A stretch of 64,000 nucleotides of DNA from Pseudomonas sp. Q11 (GTDB lineage: Bacteria > Pseudomonadota > Gammaproteobacteria > Pseudomonadales > Pseudomonadaceae): assembly GCF_024494355.1 (NCBI RefSeq), contig NZ_JAKNQY010000008.1:62001-126000 (forward strand). The letters run 5' to 3'. A program made the translations under genes and the position numbers. Shown here in pieces: positions 7,317-14,493 of this stretch (position 1 is the stretch's first letter; each line of letters starts with the position of its first letter). The notes below the pieces were generated by a model. It did not search any database and was not told the DNA's origin. It worked only from the letters and a program-made list of their open reading frames with translations.

Positions 7317-9848
7317 TCATGAGCGCTGCTTCATCCCGGCCTCGGCAATCGTCGTATCGGCCAGGGTGTCCGGCGTGCAGCGCAAGTCACCGATCAGCAA
7401 CACATCGCCTTCGCGGGCAGAGCTGTCCGGGTCGAGACGGAACCGGCAAAACAGCTCGTTGCCGTAACGCACTTCCAGGGTCGGCGAACCGGCATTCATC
7501 TCCATGGAGAAGAACCCGTCCACTTCGCTGATGCCGCGGCTGGCGTGGTTGATCACGTGATGGCCCTTGAGCGGCTCCCCTTGTTCGTCCAGCAGGCGGC
7601 CGAGCACGGTTACGGTTTTCATCACGCTGACCTTGCGGTAATCCACGCCGCCCTTGTTCAGGTGGTAACGGCTGCGGGACGGCTCGATGCTCGCCGCCGG
7701 TGGATGCACGCCCTCGAAATCGAAGGTCACCATGCTGTTCTTGTAGGCGGTGATCGGCACGAAATTACGGCCCGGGTGCAAGGTGGTACTGCCGCCCGTC
7801 AGGTCGTCGGCGCGCAGGATGATGCCGTCCAGGTCACTTTCCACGTCGACGATCATGCCGGCGCCGCGGCCATGGGCCAGGCCGGTGAAGGCAGCTTTCT
7901 GACCGCCCACGGCCACCGTGCTGCTCAGGTTCAAGCCGCCGGTGAGGTTGTCGTTGTAGGACGAACGCTGGATGAAGCCATCGCCGTACATCGACTCGGT
8001 CATGAAACTGGCGATGCCGGACAGGCCCACGCCATAGGTGTCGGCCAGGGCCGTGGCGGAGACGCTTTGCAATACGTGGTCCTGCAGGTCGCGGCGATAC
8101 GACAGCGAGGCATTGTTGTCCCGCGCGCCGTCCCGTGAGGTGCGGGTGCCGATGCTGCCCGACCAGTATTCGCCAGGCCCGCCCAGGGCCACGCTGAGGC
8201 TCAGGTCCAGGCCGCGATTGCGACGATCGCCGGTACTGGACGTCCCGGGGCGGTCGAACACCGACAGTCGCCAGTTGGCATCGCTGCCACCCAGCGTGGT
8301 GCGCTGGGTCCAGCCCAGGTCCAGGCCGGTGCCCTGCACATTGCCTTCGCTGTAGGCCAGCCGCCCGTTGAGGGAGGTCTTGTTGCTCAAGCGATGATTG
8401 ACCGACAGCGATGAGTTGCTGGTCTGGCCGACGTACACATTGCGCTGACGGATACGGGTGCCATCCGGCAAGGTCTCGTAGGTGTTGCGGGTGTCCAGCC
8501 AACTGCGGTTGTGACTGGCGACGATGCTGCCATGGCCGTAGCTGTAGAGGCCTTGCAAGTCCATGCCGGTGCCGTACTGCTCGGTCTGATAGACGTTGGC
8601 GTACAGGCTGGTACTGCTGGCGAGCGTCCAGTCGATCGAGGTGCCCACTTGCAGCTTGTCCTGCACCTTGCGCGTGGACGCCCCGAGGATCACCCGTGGG
8701 TGCAGCAGGTAGTTGACGCCGACGCCGGCGGTCGTGAAGCCCGAGGGCTGGTCGTCCCAGTTGCTCCACAGGCGGGTTTCGCGACCGGCGAACAGGTTGT
8801 AGCGCCAGCGGTCTTCGGTACTGCTCCAGTTGTTGGGCTTGTAGACCAGCTCCTGGCTGGTGGCGGTGGTTTGCCCGTCCTCGATCAGGCGCACTTCCAC
8901 TTCATAGATACCGCCGGGCAATGGCCGAGTGTCCAGGCTCTGCAAGCCGGCGCTGACGGCCTGGGTGTTGATCAGCAGGCCGCTGCGGTAAATCTCCACC
9001 GACGCCTGGCGGCTGGCGGTGACATAAATGGGGTAGACGCTGGGCTTGGGGTTGTCGACCACCAGGCTCTCGGAACTGCCGTACATCACCCCCAGCGCGG
9101 TGTCCGGGTTGGCGCCGAACGAACGGATCTGGCGATTCAGGCCATCGGAGCTGGGCGTGAAGTAACCCAGGCGGAAAAAATTGCCTTCCAATTCCCGTTG
9201 GGTATAGAGCTCATGGACGGCGTGGTAGACCTTGTCGTCCGGCCCGCCAAGACGCGAGAGTTGAAGGTCCAGCGACTGGCTCCAGTTGCCCACGCTGGAA
9301 CTGGCATTGAGGCCATAACGCCCACCGGTGTCCTGTTTCTGGCCACCGTTGAGATTGAGTTGGTTATTGAAGATCAGACCGAGGCTGCCGCCTTCCGGTT
9401 GATCGTAGAAACGCTTGGTTTCAGTTGCGCGCTCGACATCCTGGGTCAGGATTGACACCAATGAATTCTCGAGGCTGTAATGCACGGCCAGCAGCCCACC
9501 GGTGCAGTTGGTTTCACACGCACCCAATGCTTGTCCCTGCTTGAGGCGTTGTTCCCATTGTTCGCGCTCGACGGCCTTTATCGTACTGTCTTGCGTTTCC
9601 GTGAATTCCAGCAGGGTAATGCGATCATCCCGCGTCAAGACCACCATGGCTTCACCGAGATACTGTTGATTGAGTTCAATACGAACCGCGAGTGGCACAT
9701 CGAAGAAGTGGGCTTCAAACTCCGCCGGCAGGCCCTTGGCCTGGGATAACAGGCTTCTTGGCGTTGTACCGGGGGCGGTTGGCGCGGCCAATGCTGTCGC
9801 GCACAAAAATAGCGCGAGCGCACCTGCGATGGGTGTCATCGAAAACAT
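7317..9848 (-). CDS. CS1-type outer-membrane fimbrial usher
   Basis: 843-residue outer-membrane usher of the CooC/CfaC/TcfC class, which secretes and assembles chaperone-bound subunits through a 24-strand barrel. Signal peptide MFSMTPIAGALALFLCATALA. Visible features: alternating beta-barrel segments in the middle (for example YNLFAGRETRLWSNW, STSLYANVYQTEQYGTG), a plug-like NPKPSVYPIYVTASRQASVEIYRSG stretch with LPGGIYEVEVRLIEDG, and a C-terminal domain with FVPITAYKNSMVTFDFEG and a late CRFRLDPDSS. The length matches the family. A TTG one codon upstream is in frame, but the ATG at 9848 is the simpler start. It lies 125 bp after the major pilin gene. Confidence 0.88.
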   Translation of the reverse strand: MFSMTPIAGALALFLCATALAAPTAPGTTPRSLLSQAKGLPAEFEAHFFDVPLAVRIELNQQYLGEAMVVLTRDDRITLLEFTETQDSTIKAVEREQWEQRLKQGQALGACETNCTGGLLAVHYSLENSLVSILTQDVERATETKRFYDQPEGGSLGLIFNNQLNLNGGQKQDTGGRYGLNASSSVGNWSQSLDLQLSRLGGPDDKVYHAVHELYTQRELEGNFFRLGYFTPSSDGLNRQIRSFGANPDTALGVMYGSSESLVVDNPKPSVYPIYVTASRQASVEIYRSGLLINTQAVSAGLQSLDTRPLPGGIYEVEVRLIEDGQTTATSQELVYKPNNWSSTEDRWRYNLFAGRETRLWSNWDDQPSGFTTAGVGVNYLLHPRVILGASTRKVQDKLQVGTSIDWTLASSTSLYANVYQTEQYGTGMDLQGLYSYGHGSIVASHNRSWLDTRNTYETLPDGTRIRQRNVYVGQTSNSSLSVNHRLSNKTSLNGRLAYSEGNVQGTGLDLGWTQRTTLGGSDANWRLSVFDRPGTSSTGDRRNRGLDLSLSVALGGPGEYWSGSIGTRTSRDGARDNNASLSYRRDLQDHVLQSVSATALADTYGVGLSGIASFMTESMYGDGFIQRSSYNDNLTGGLNLSSTVAVGGQKAAFTGLAHGRGAGMIVDVESDLDGIILRADDLTGGSTTLHPGRNFVPITAYKNSMVTFDFEGVHPPAASIEPSRSRYHLNKGGVDYRKVSVMKTVTVLGRLLDEQGEPLKGHHVINHASRGISEVDGFFSMEMNAGSPTLEVRYGNELFCRFRLDPDSSAREGDVLLIGDLRCTPDTLADTTIAEAGMKQRS

Positions 9849-9973
9849 CAACGGATTCTCATATTCAGCGAGCTATCGGGGCGTTTCAGGTACAGGCCGA
9901 CCGGCTGGGGAGAACCGGCCGGCCTGCGGCGATGCCCGTGGGCGAGGTGAGACTCACCGGGCAGCGAATGGCC

Positions 9974-10459
9974 TTACGGGCGCGGCACGGCGTCGAAGAT
10001 GACGGTCATGTCGGCGGTGTACAGGCCGTTCTGGGTATCCAGAGGCCTGGCCGCAACGATGGTCATGTCAGCCTGCGTCCCTGGCGTGGAGGTGGCATCG
10101 TCCACCACTTCCTGAGGCGTGGCAGACAGGTTGACGCCGTTGAAGGCCGTGGTCAGGGCGATGGAGTTGGCGCCGTTGTACAGCGAAGCCGGGCCGCCTT
10201 CGATGTAAGCGTGAACCGAACCTTCGGTGTTCTTCACATCATAGGTCTGGCGCAACGAAGTCAAAGTACCGCTGACCGTGTTGTAGCTCATGACTTCATC
10301 TTTACCGAAGTCCGGGTTGCGCGGCTGCACGTGGAACTGCTGGGTCGGGATGTTCGCGGTGATGTGGATGGAGGAGCGTGCATCATCGGCAGCGAATGCC
10401 AGCGAAGAACCCAGGGCAGTGGCGACCAGAGCAGTACCGGATACGAGTTGTTTGAGCAT
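9974..10459 (-). CDS. CS1-type fimbrial major pilin
   Basis: 161 residues, first gene of the operon, as expected for the most abundant subunit. Signal peptide MLKQLVSGTALVATALGSSLAFA; mature protein starts ADDARSSIHITANIPTQQFHV and ends with GLYTADMTVIFDAVPRP, the donor/closing strand pattern of CS1/CFA-I pilins. The N-terminal strand of the mature protein probably complements the next subunit. The ATG at 10459 was chosen over an in-frame start 78 bp upstream because it opens the signal peptide and is preceded by ACAGG. The leader upstream is AT-rich. Confidence 0.85.
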   Translation of the reverse strand: MLKQLVSGTALVATALGSSLAFAADDARSSIHITANIPTQQFHVQPRNPDFGKDEVMSYNTVSGTLTSLRQTYDVKNTEGSVHAYIEGGPASLYNGANSIALTTAFNGVNLSATPQEVVDDATSTPGTQADMTIVAARPLDTQNGLYTADMTVIFDAVPRP

Positions 10460-10780
10460 GTTGTTAACACCTGTTCTTAGCAATAAAGAGAAAAGGTTGG
10501 AATTGCAAACCAAACGCAACTTGGCCCGCCCCTCCAACGCCGAGCATGATCGGCGCTCTTTAACTAAAAAAAAGCAGGCAATTTCCTATAGGCTTGTAGT
10601 AAGCCCGGCATACGAAATAGCGAAAAATACGCAATTAGCGATAAAACACAAGTTTGGCTGTCAGAAACAGACCACGTTTTAAGCCTACGACATTTTTATC
10701 ATTACAAATGTATGCCGCCGCGCCCCGCACACATTGATCATTCATGTAATGTCCTTTCTTGAACCCAAGTAACCCGCCGC
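10460..10780. other. AT-rich gap upstream of the fimbrial operon
   Basis: No gene is visible. The stretch is much more AT-rich than its surroundings (long A runs, TTTTTATCATTACAAATG), as expected for a promoter region silenced by an H-NS-like protein such as MvaT (inference). It must hold the fimbrial promoter on the minus strand; no promoter with consensus boxes could be fixed by eye. Confidence 0.5.
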
Positions 10781-10786
10781 AAAAAC

Positions 10787-10852
10787 AAGATATATCTTAG
10801 TTTGCGAAAAATCATTAAGTCAAAAGATATATCTTTTATTCAAGATATATCT
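10787..10852. promoter_or_regulatory. Three AGATATATCT operator palindromes upstream of the PadR gene
   Basis: Three perfect palindromes: AAGATATATCTT (10787-10798), AAAAGATATATCTTTT (10822-10837) and AGATATATCT (10843-10852). Centres are 37 and 18 bp apart. They cover the place where the promoter of the downstream PadR-reductase pair must lie, 34 bp before the PadR start codon. PadR-family repressors bind AT-rich palindromes, and YqjI of E. coli represses its own gene and yqjH, so autorepression is the likely role. The same sites lie about 330 bp upstream of the fimbrial pilin. Confidence 0.75.
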
Positions 10853-10885
10853 GAGTGCTATCTATATGCAGAACGGAGACAGCAT

Positions 10886-11464
10886 ATGAACGCCCTTTAT
10901 TCTCATTCCGACGCTTGCTCCAAACGCGAACACGATGGTTTCGAACGACGCCCGACAGCCTCGCGTGGCAGCCGGGCCCCCCGGGTCTTCGCCGCCGGTG
11001 ATTTGAAAGTGTTGTTGCTGGCGCTGATTGCCGAACAGCCGTGCCATGGCTATGACCTGATCCGCCGGATCGAACACATGTTCGAGGGCGCCTACAGCCC
11101 CAGCCCCGGCGTGATCTACCCGACCCTGACCTTCCTGGAAATGAACGCCATGATCAGTTGCGGCGTCGAAGACGGAAAAAAGTGCTACAGCGTGACCGAT
11201 GCCGGACGTCTATCTCTTGAGGACCAGGCCGAGGCATTGGATGAGGTGCGTACGCGCATTGAAATCAGCAAGCGCACGTTGCGCGGCCATGATCGTCCCC
11301 CGGAAATCCATGAAGCGGTGTATAACCTGCGCCATGCCCTGCAAAAGCACCATGGCCACTGGAGCCCGGAAGAAATCCGGCGAGTGCGCGACCTGCTCGA
11401 CGCCACCGCCAAAGCCATCGTCGACGGCCCCGACCGTCCACAAGTCTCGGAGTCAAGCCAATGA
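10886..11464 (+). CDS. PadR-family regulator, YqjI-like
   Basis: 192 residues. The PadR winged helix is clear: GDLKVLLLALIAEQPCHGYDLIRRIEHMF, then SPSPGVIYPTLTFLEMN, which matches E. coli YqjI (HGYELIKAIE; YTPSPGVIYPTLDFL). YqjI is a nickel-responsive repressor of the ferric reductase gene yqjH. The His/Cys-rich metal-binding head of YqjI is much reduced here: only H7, C11 and H16 in the first 20 residues. GGAG precedes the ATG at 10886; a longer frame from 10802 would run through the operator palindromes. Overlaps the reductase gene by ATGA. Metal response is inferred from the family. Confidence 0.82.
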   Translation: MNALYSHSDACSKREHDGFERRPTASRGSRAPRVFAAGDLKVLLLALIAEQPCHGYDLIRRIEHMFEGAYSPSPGVIYPTLTFLEMNAMISCGVEDGKKCYSVTDAGRLSLEDQAEALDEVRTRIEISKRTLRGHDRPPEIHEAVYNLRHALQKHHGHWSPEEIRRVRDLLDATAKAIVDGPDRPQVSESSQ

Positions 11465-12246
11465 CCGAAGTCGATCCAAACACCATCCACCGTGTCAGCC
11501 ACGAGATCAAACGCCGCCGCCTGCAAGTGTTGCGGGTGGAGGACCTGACCCCGCGCATGCGCCGCATCACCGTCGGCGGGCCGGAACTGGCCGGGTTCGC
11601 CAGCCTGGGCACGGACGATCATGTGAAATTGCTGTTCCCGCAGAACGCCGAAGAACAGGCCGCCCTGGAAAACTTCAGCCCCAGCCCCGGCAAGGCCCAG
11701 GGCCCGATGCCCGAGATGCGCGACTACACCCCACGCCGCTATGACCTGGACACCTTGGAGATGGACATCGATTTCGTGCTCCACGGTGACGGCCCGGCCG
11801 CGACCTGGGCGGCCCAGGCGACGCCAGGGCAATACCTCAACATTGCCGGACCCCGGGGCTCAATGATCGTGCCGGACATCTTCGACAGCTACCTGTTGAT
11901 CGGCGACGAAACCGCCCTGCCCGCCATCGCCCGCCGCCTCGAAGGCCTGGCGCCCAACCGGCGGGCCCTGGTGGTGGTGGAAGTGGAAAACGGTGCCGAG
12001 CAGCAAGTGCTCCAAAGCCCGGCGCAGGTGCACGTGATCTGGGTACTGCGCGAGGGCCGTCAGGACAGCCTGCTGCGAACCGTGCAACAGCTGGAAATGC
12101 CCGGTGGCAAGCTGTACGCCTGGGTCGCGACCGAGAGCAAGGTGTCGCGGCAGATTCGCAAGGTGCTGTTGGAGGAGAAAGGGTTGGACCAGGACTTTGT
12201 GAAGGCGGTGGGGTATTGGAAGCTGGAGGGCAGTGAGGAAGATTGA
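11461..12246 (+). CDS. Siderophore-interacting protein / NADPH-dependent ferric-chelate reductase (YqjH-like)
   Basis: 261 residues, cytoplasmic flavoprotein that reduces ferric siderophores to release iron. Signature stretches: RDYTPRRYD (FAD isoalloxazine/ribityl contact of the SIP family), HGDGPAATWA, and GDETALPAIARRLE at the start of the NAD(P)-binding lobe, ending VKAVGYWKLEGSEED. Length is usual for the family. Translationally coupled to the PadR gene (4-bp overlap), the reverse order of E. coli, where yqjH and yqjI are divergent. It should be controlled by the three palindromes upstream of the pair; iron or nickel control is inference. Confidence 0.88.
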   Translation: MTEVDPNTIHRVSHEIKRRRLQVLRVEDLTPRMRRITVGGPELAGFASLGTDDHVKLLFPQNAEEQAALENFSPSPGKAQGPMPEMRDYTPRRYDLDTLEMDIDFVLHGDGPAATWAAQATPGQYLNIAGPRGSMIVPDIFDSYLLIGDETALPAIARRLEGLAPNRRALVVVEVENGAEQQVLQSPAQVHVIWVLREGRQDSLLRTVQQLEMPGGKLYAWVATESKVSRQIRKVLLEEKGLDQDFVKAVGYWKLEGSEED

Positions 12247-12263
12247 GGGACGGGCAGTGGCCG

Positions 12264-12409
12264 TAGGAGCTGTCGAGTGCAACGAGGCTGCGATCTTGTC
12301 CCTGGCAGTTGAATCACAAGCGAAAACTCAGGATCAAAAGATCGTCCGAACGCGGCCCGAGCCTTCGCCAGCTCCTACAGGGCCCAGCGGGAGCAAACTC
12401 TCACCACAG
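12264..12409. repeat. Family A repeat copy A3 followed by a family B half
   Basis: Family A unit 12264-12377 (TAGGAGCTGTCGAGTG to CCAGCTCCTA), with about 15 extra bases (CCGAACGCGGCCCGAG) between the AGATCG core and the right end. A degenerate family B half follows at 12385-12409. Confidence 0.8.
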
Positions 12410-12461
12410 AGCCATCGCGTTCCTTTAATGTCTTGATCCCCCCCACCAGGTACCCCGCCCC

Positions 12462-12929
12462 ATGCTTTTCCTGCTTGCCTACATCAGCAGCGTCGTGCTG
12501 ATCAACTTCGCGTTTTCCGCCGCGCCGCACCTGGACATCATCTGGTCGGCCTGGGGCGGACTGGTGTTTATCCTGCGGGACATGGTGCAGACCCGTTTCG
12601 GCCATGGCGCCATCGTGGCGATGCTGGTGGCGCTGGTGTTGTCCTACGTCACCTCGGATCCGACCATCGCCCTGGCCAGTGCCACGGCGTTCGCGGTGTC
12701 CGAGTGTATCGACTGGCTGGTGTTCACGATCACCAAGCGCCCGCTGCATGATCGGTTGTGGATCAGTTCGGCCTTGAGCATTCCGTTGGACACCTTCATT
12801 TTTTTCGGCATGATCGATGCCCTGACACCGGCCGTGGTGATCACCGCGCTGGTTTCGAAATTCGCCGGGGTCACGGCAGTGTGGCTGATCATGGCCTGGC
12901 GTTTGCGCAAACAGGCCGTCACCGGCTGA
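12462..12929 (+). CDS. VUT-family (DUF165/YhhQ-like) membrane transporter
   Basis: 155-residue hydrophobic protein with about five membrane spans (MLFLLAYISSVVLINFAF; LDIIWSAWGGLVFILRDMVQ; IVAMLVALVLSYVT; LDTFIFFGMIDAL; ITALVSKFAGVTAVWLIMAW). The pattern G-L-V-F-I-L-R-D and ATAFAVSECIDWLVFT fits the VUT family, several members of which import queuosine precursors. It is shorter than YhhQ (about 220), as in the small VUT proteins of pseudomonads. No preQ1 riboswitch was recognised upstream. The substrate is not determined. Confidence 0.7.
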   Translation: MLFLLAYISSVVLINFAFSAAPHLDIIWSAWGGLVFILRDMVQTRFGHGAIVAMLVALVLSYVTSDPTIALASATAFAVSECIDWLVFTITKRPLHDRLWISSALSIPLDTFIFFGMIDALTPAVVITALVSKFAGVTAVWLIMAWRLRKQAVTG

Positions 12930-13031
12930 AGCCAAAACCTGCGGTTCATGTAAAATGCCGCGCTTTCTCCCCATGGGAAGCTCGCCCGGCGCGCGACCCT
13001 CGATGATCCGCTCCTGTTTGAGGACCTTCAG

Positions 13032-14213
13032 ATGACCCGTATCGGAACTCCATTGTCGCCCACCGCGACCCGCGTTTTGTTGTGTGGCAGCGGTGAGCTG
13101 GGCAAGGAAGTGGTAATCGAATTGCAGCGCCTGGGCGTTGAAGTGATTGCCGTGGATCGCTACGCCAACGCACCGGCCATGCAAGTGGCCCATCGCAGCC
13201 ATGTGATCAACATGCTCGATGGCGCTGCCCTGCGCGCAGTGATCGAGGCCGAGAAGCCGCACTTCATCGTGCCGGAAATCGAAGCCATCGCCACCGCCAC
13301 GCTGGTGGAACTGGAGGCTGAAGGCTTCACCGTGATCCCCACCGCCCGCGCCGCGCAACTGACCATGAACCGCGAAGGTATCCGGCGCCTGGCCGCCGAA
13401 GAGTTGGGGCTGCCGACCTCGCCGTACTTCTTCGCCGACACCGTGGAAGACTACCGCAAGGCCGTTGAAACCCTGGGCTTCCCGTGCGTGGTCAAGCCGG
13501 TGATGAGTTCCTCGGGCAAGGGCCAGAGCCTGCTGCGCAGTGCCGATGACGTACAGAAAGCCTGGGACTACGCCCAGGAAGGCGGCCGTGCCGGCAAGGG
13601 CCGGGTGATCATCGAAGGCTTCATCGATTTCGAATACGAAATCACCCTGCTCACCGTGCGTCACGTCGGCGGCACCACCTTCTGCGCACCGGTCGGCCAC
13701 CGTCAGGAAAAAGGCGACTACCAGGAATCCTGGCAGCCCCAGGCCATGAGCCCGGTGGCCCTGGCTGAGTCCGAGCGCGTAGCCAAGGCCGTGACCGAGG
13801 CTCTGGGCGGTCGCGGCCTGTTTGGCGTCGAGCTGTTCATCAAGGGTGATCAGGTGTGGTTCAGCGAAGTCTCGCCACGCCCCCACGACACCGGCCTGGT
13901 GACGCTGATTTCCCAGGACCTGTCGCAGTTCGCCCTGCACGCCCGCGCCATCCTCGGCCTGCCGATCCCGCTGATCCGCCAGTTCGGCCCTTCGGCCTCG
14001 GCGGTGATCCTGGTGGAAGGCCAGTCGACCCAGACCGCTTTCGCCAACCTCGGCGCCGCCCTGAGCGAACCGGACACCGCCCTGCGCCTGTTCGGCAAAC
14101 CGGAAGTCAATGGCCAGCGCCGCCTGGGCGTAGCCCTGGCGCGAGACGAGTCCATCGAAGCCGCCCGCGCCAAAGCGACCCGGGCTTCCCAGGCGGTGAA
14201 GATCGAGTTGTAA
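13032..14213 (+). CDS. purT: Formate-dependent phosphoribosylglycinamide formyltransferase
   Basis: 393 residues. Converts GAR to formyl-GAR with formate and ATP in purine synthesis, the folate-independent alternative to PurN. ATP-grasp architecture: Rossmann-like start [13 protein letters not shown] (residues 14-26), central [17 protein letters not shown]-binding loop, then [23 protein letters not shown] with the metal-binding Glu. Length matches the E. coli enzyme (392). It stands alone, about 100 bp after the VUT gene. Confidence 0.96.
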   Translation: MTRIGTPLSPTATRVLLCGSGELGKEVVIELQRLGVEVIAVDRYANAPAMQVAHRSHVINMLDGAALRAVIEAEKPHFIVPEIEAIATATLVELEAEGFTVIPTARAAQLTMNREGIRRLAAEELGLPTSPYFFADTVEDYRKAVETLGFPCVVKPVMSSSGKGQSLLRSADDVQKAWDYAQEGGRAGKGRVIIEGFIDFEYEITLLTVRHVGGTTFCAPVGHRQEKGDYQESWQPQAMSPVALAESERVAKAVTEALGGRGLFGVELFIKGDQVWFSEVSPRPHDTGLVTLISQDLSQFALHARAILGLPIPLIRQFGPSASAVILVEGQSTQTAFANLGAALSEPDTALRLFGKPEVNGQRRLGVALARDESIEAARAKATRASQAVKIEL

Positions 14214-14232
14214 GCTGGCTGAATGTAAAACC

Positions 14233-14397
14233 TGTGGCCAGGGAGCTTGCTCCAGCCGGCTCCTGTAGGAGCTGGCGTAGCCTGCGATCTTTTGATCTTG
14301 ATTTTTCGCTTGCGACTCAATGGTCTGGGACAAGATCGCAGCCTCGTTGCACTCGACAGCTCCTACAGAGCCCAGCGGGAGCAAGCTCCCTCGCCAC
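14233..14397. repeat. Composite repeat: family A copy A4 (inverted) between family B halves
   Basis: Family B half GTGGCCAGGGAGCTTGCTCC at 14233-14253, then family A in reverse orientation at 14266-14365, then the opposite family B half at 14371-14397 (CAGCGGGAGCAAGCTCCCTC). A is thus nested inside a B-type palindrome, in the gap after purT. Confidence 0.8.
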
Positions 14398-14440
14398 AAA
14401 AGCTCAAAAGCCTGCGCTCACAGAGACTCCGCGCTGCTAC

Positions 14441-14475
14441 AAAAAAGGCGACACCCGCAAAGGTGTCGCCTTTTT
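14441..14475. terminator. Bidirectional terminator between purT and gcd
   Basis: AAAAAAGGCGACACC-cgcaaa-GGTGTCGCCTTTTT: a 9-bp GC stem with A-run before and T-run after, so it can stop transcription from both sides. It lies between the convergent genes purT and gcd. Confidence 0.9.
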
Positions 14476-14493
14476 CATGAGCGCCGGTTTTGC

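Noticed and set aside
12410..12461. Possible preQ1 riboswitch before the VUT transporter gene
   Set aside because: No preQ1 aptamer pattern (stem with the A-rich tail and loop pairing) could be found in this short leader.
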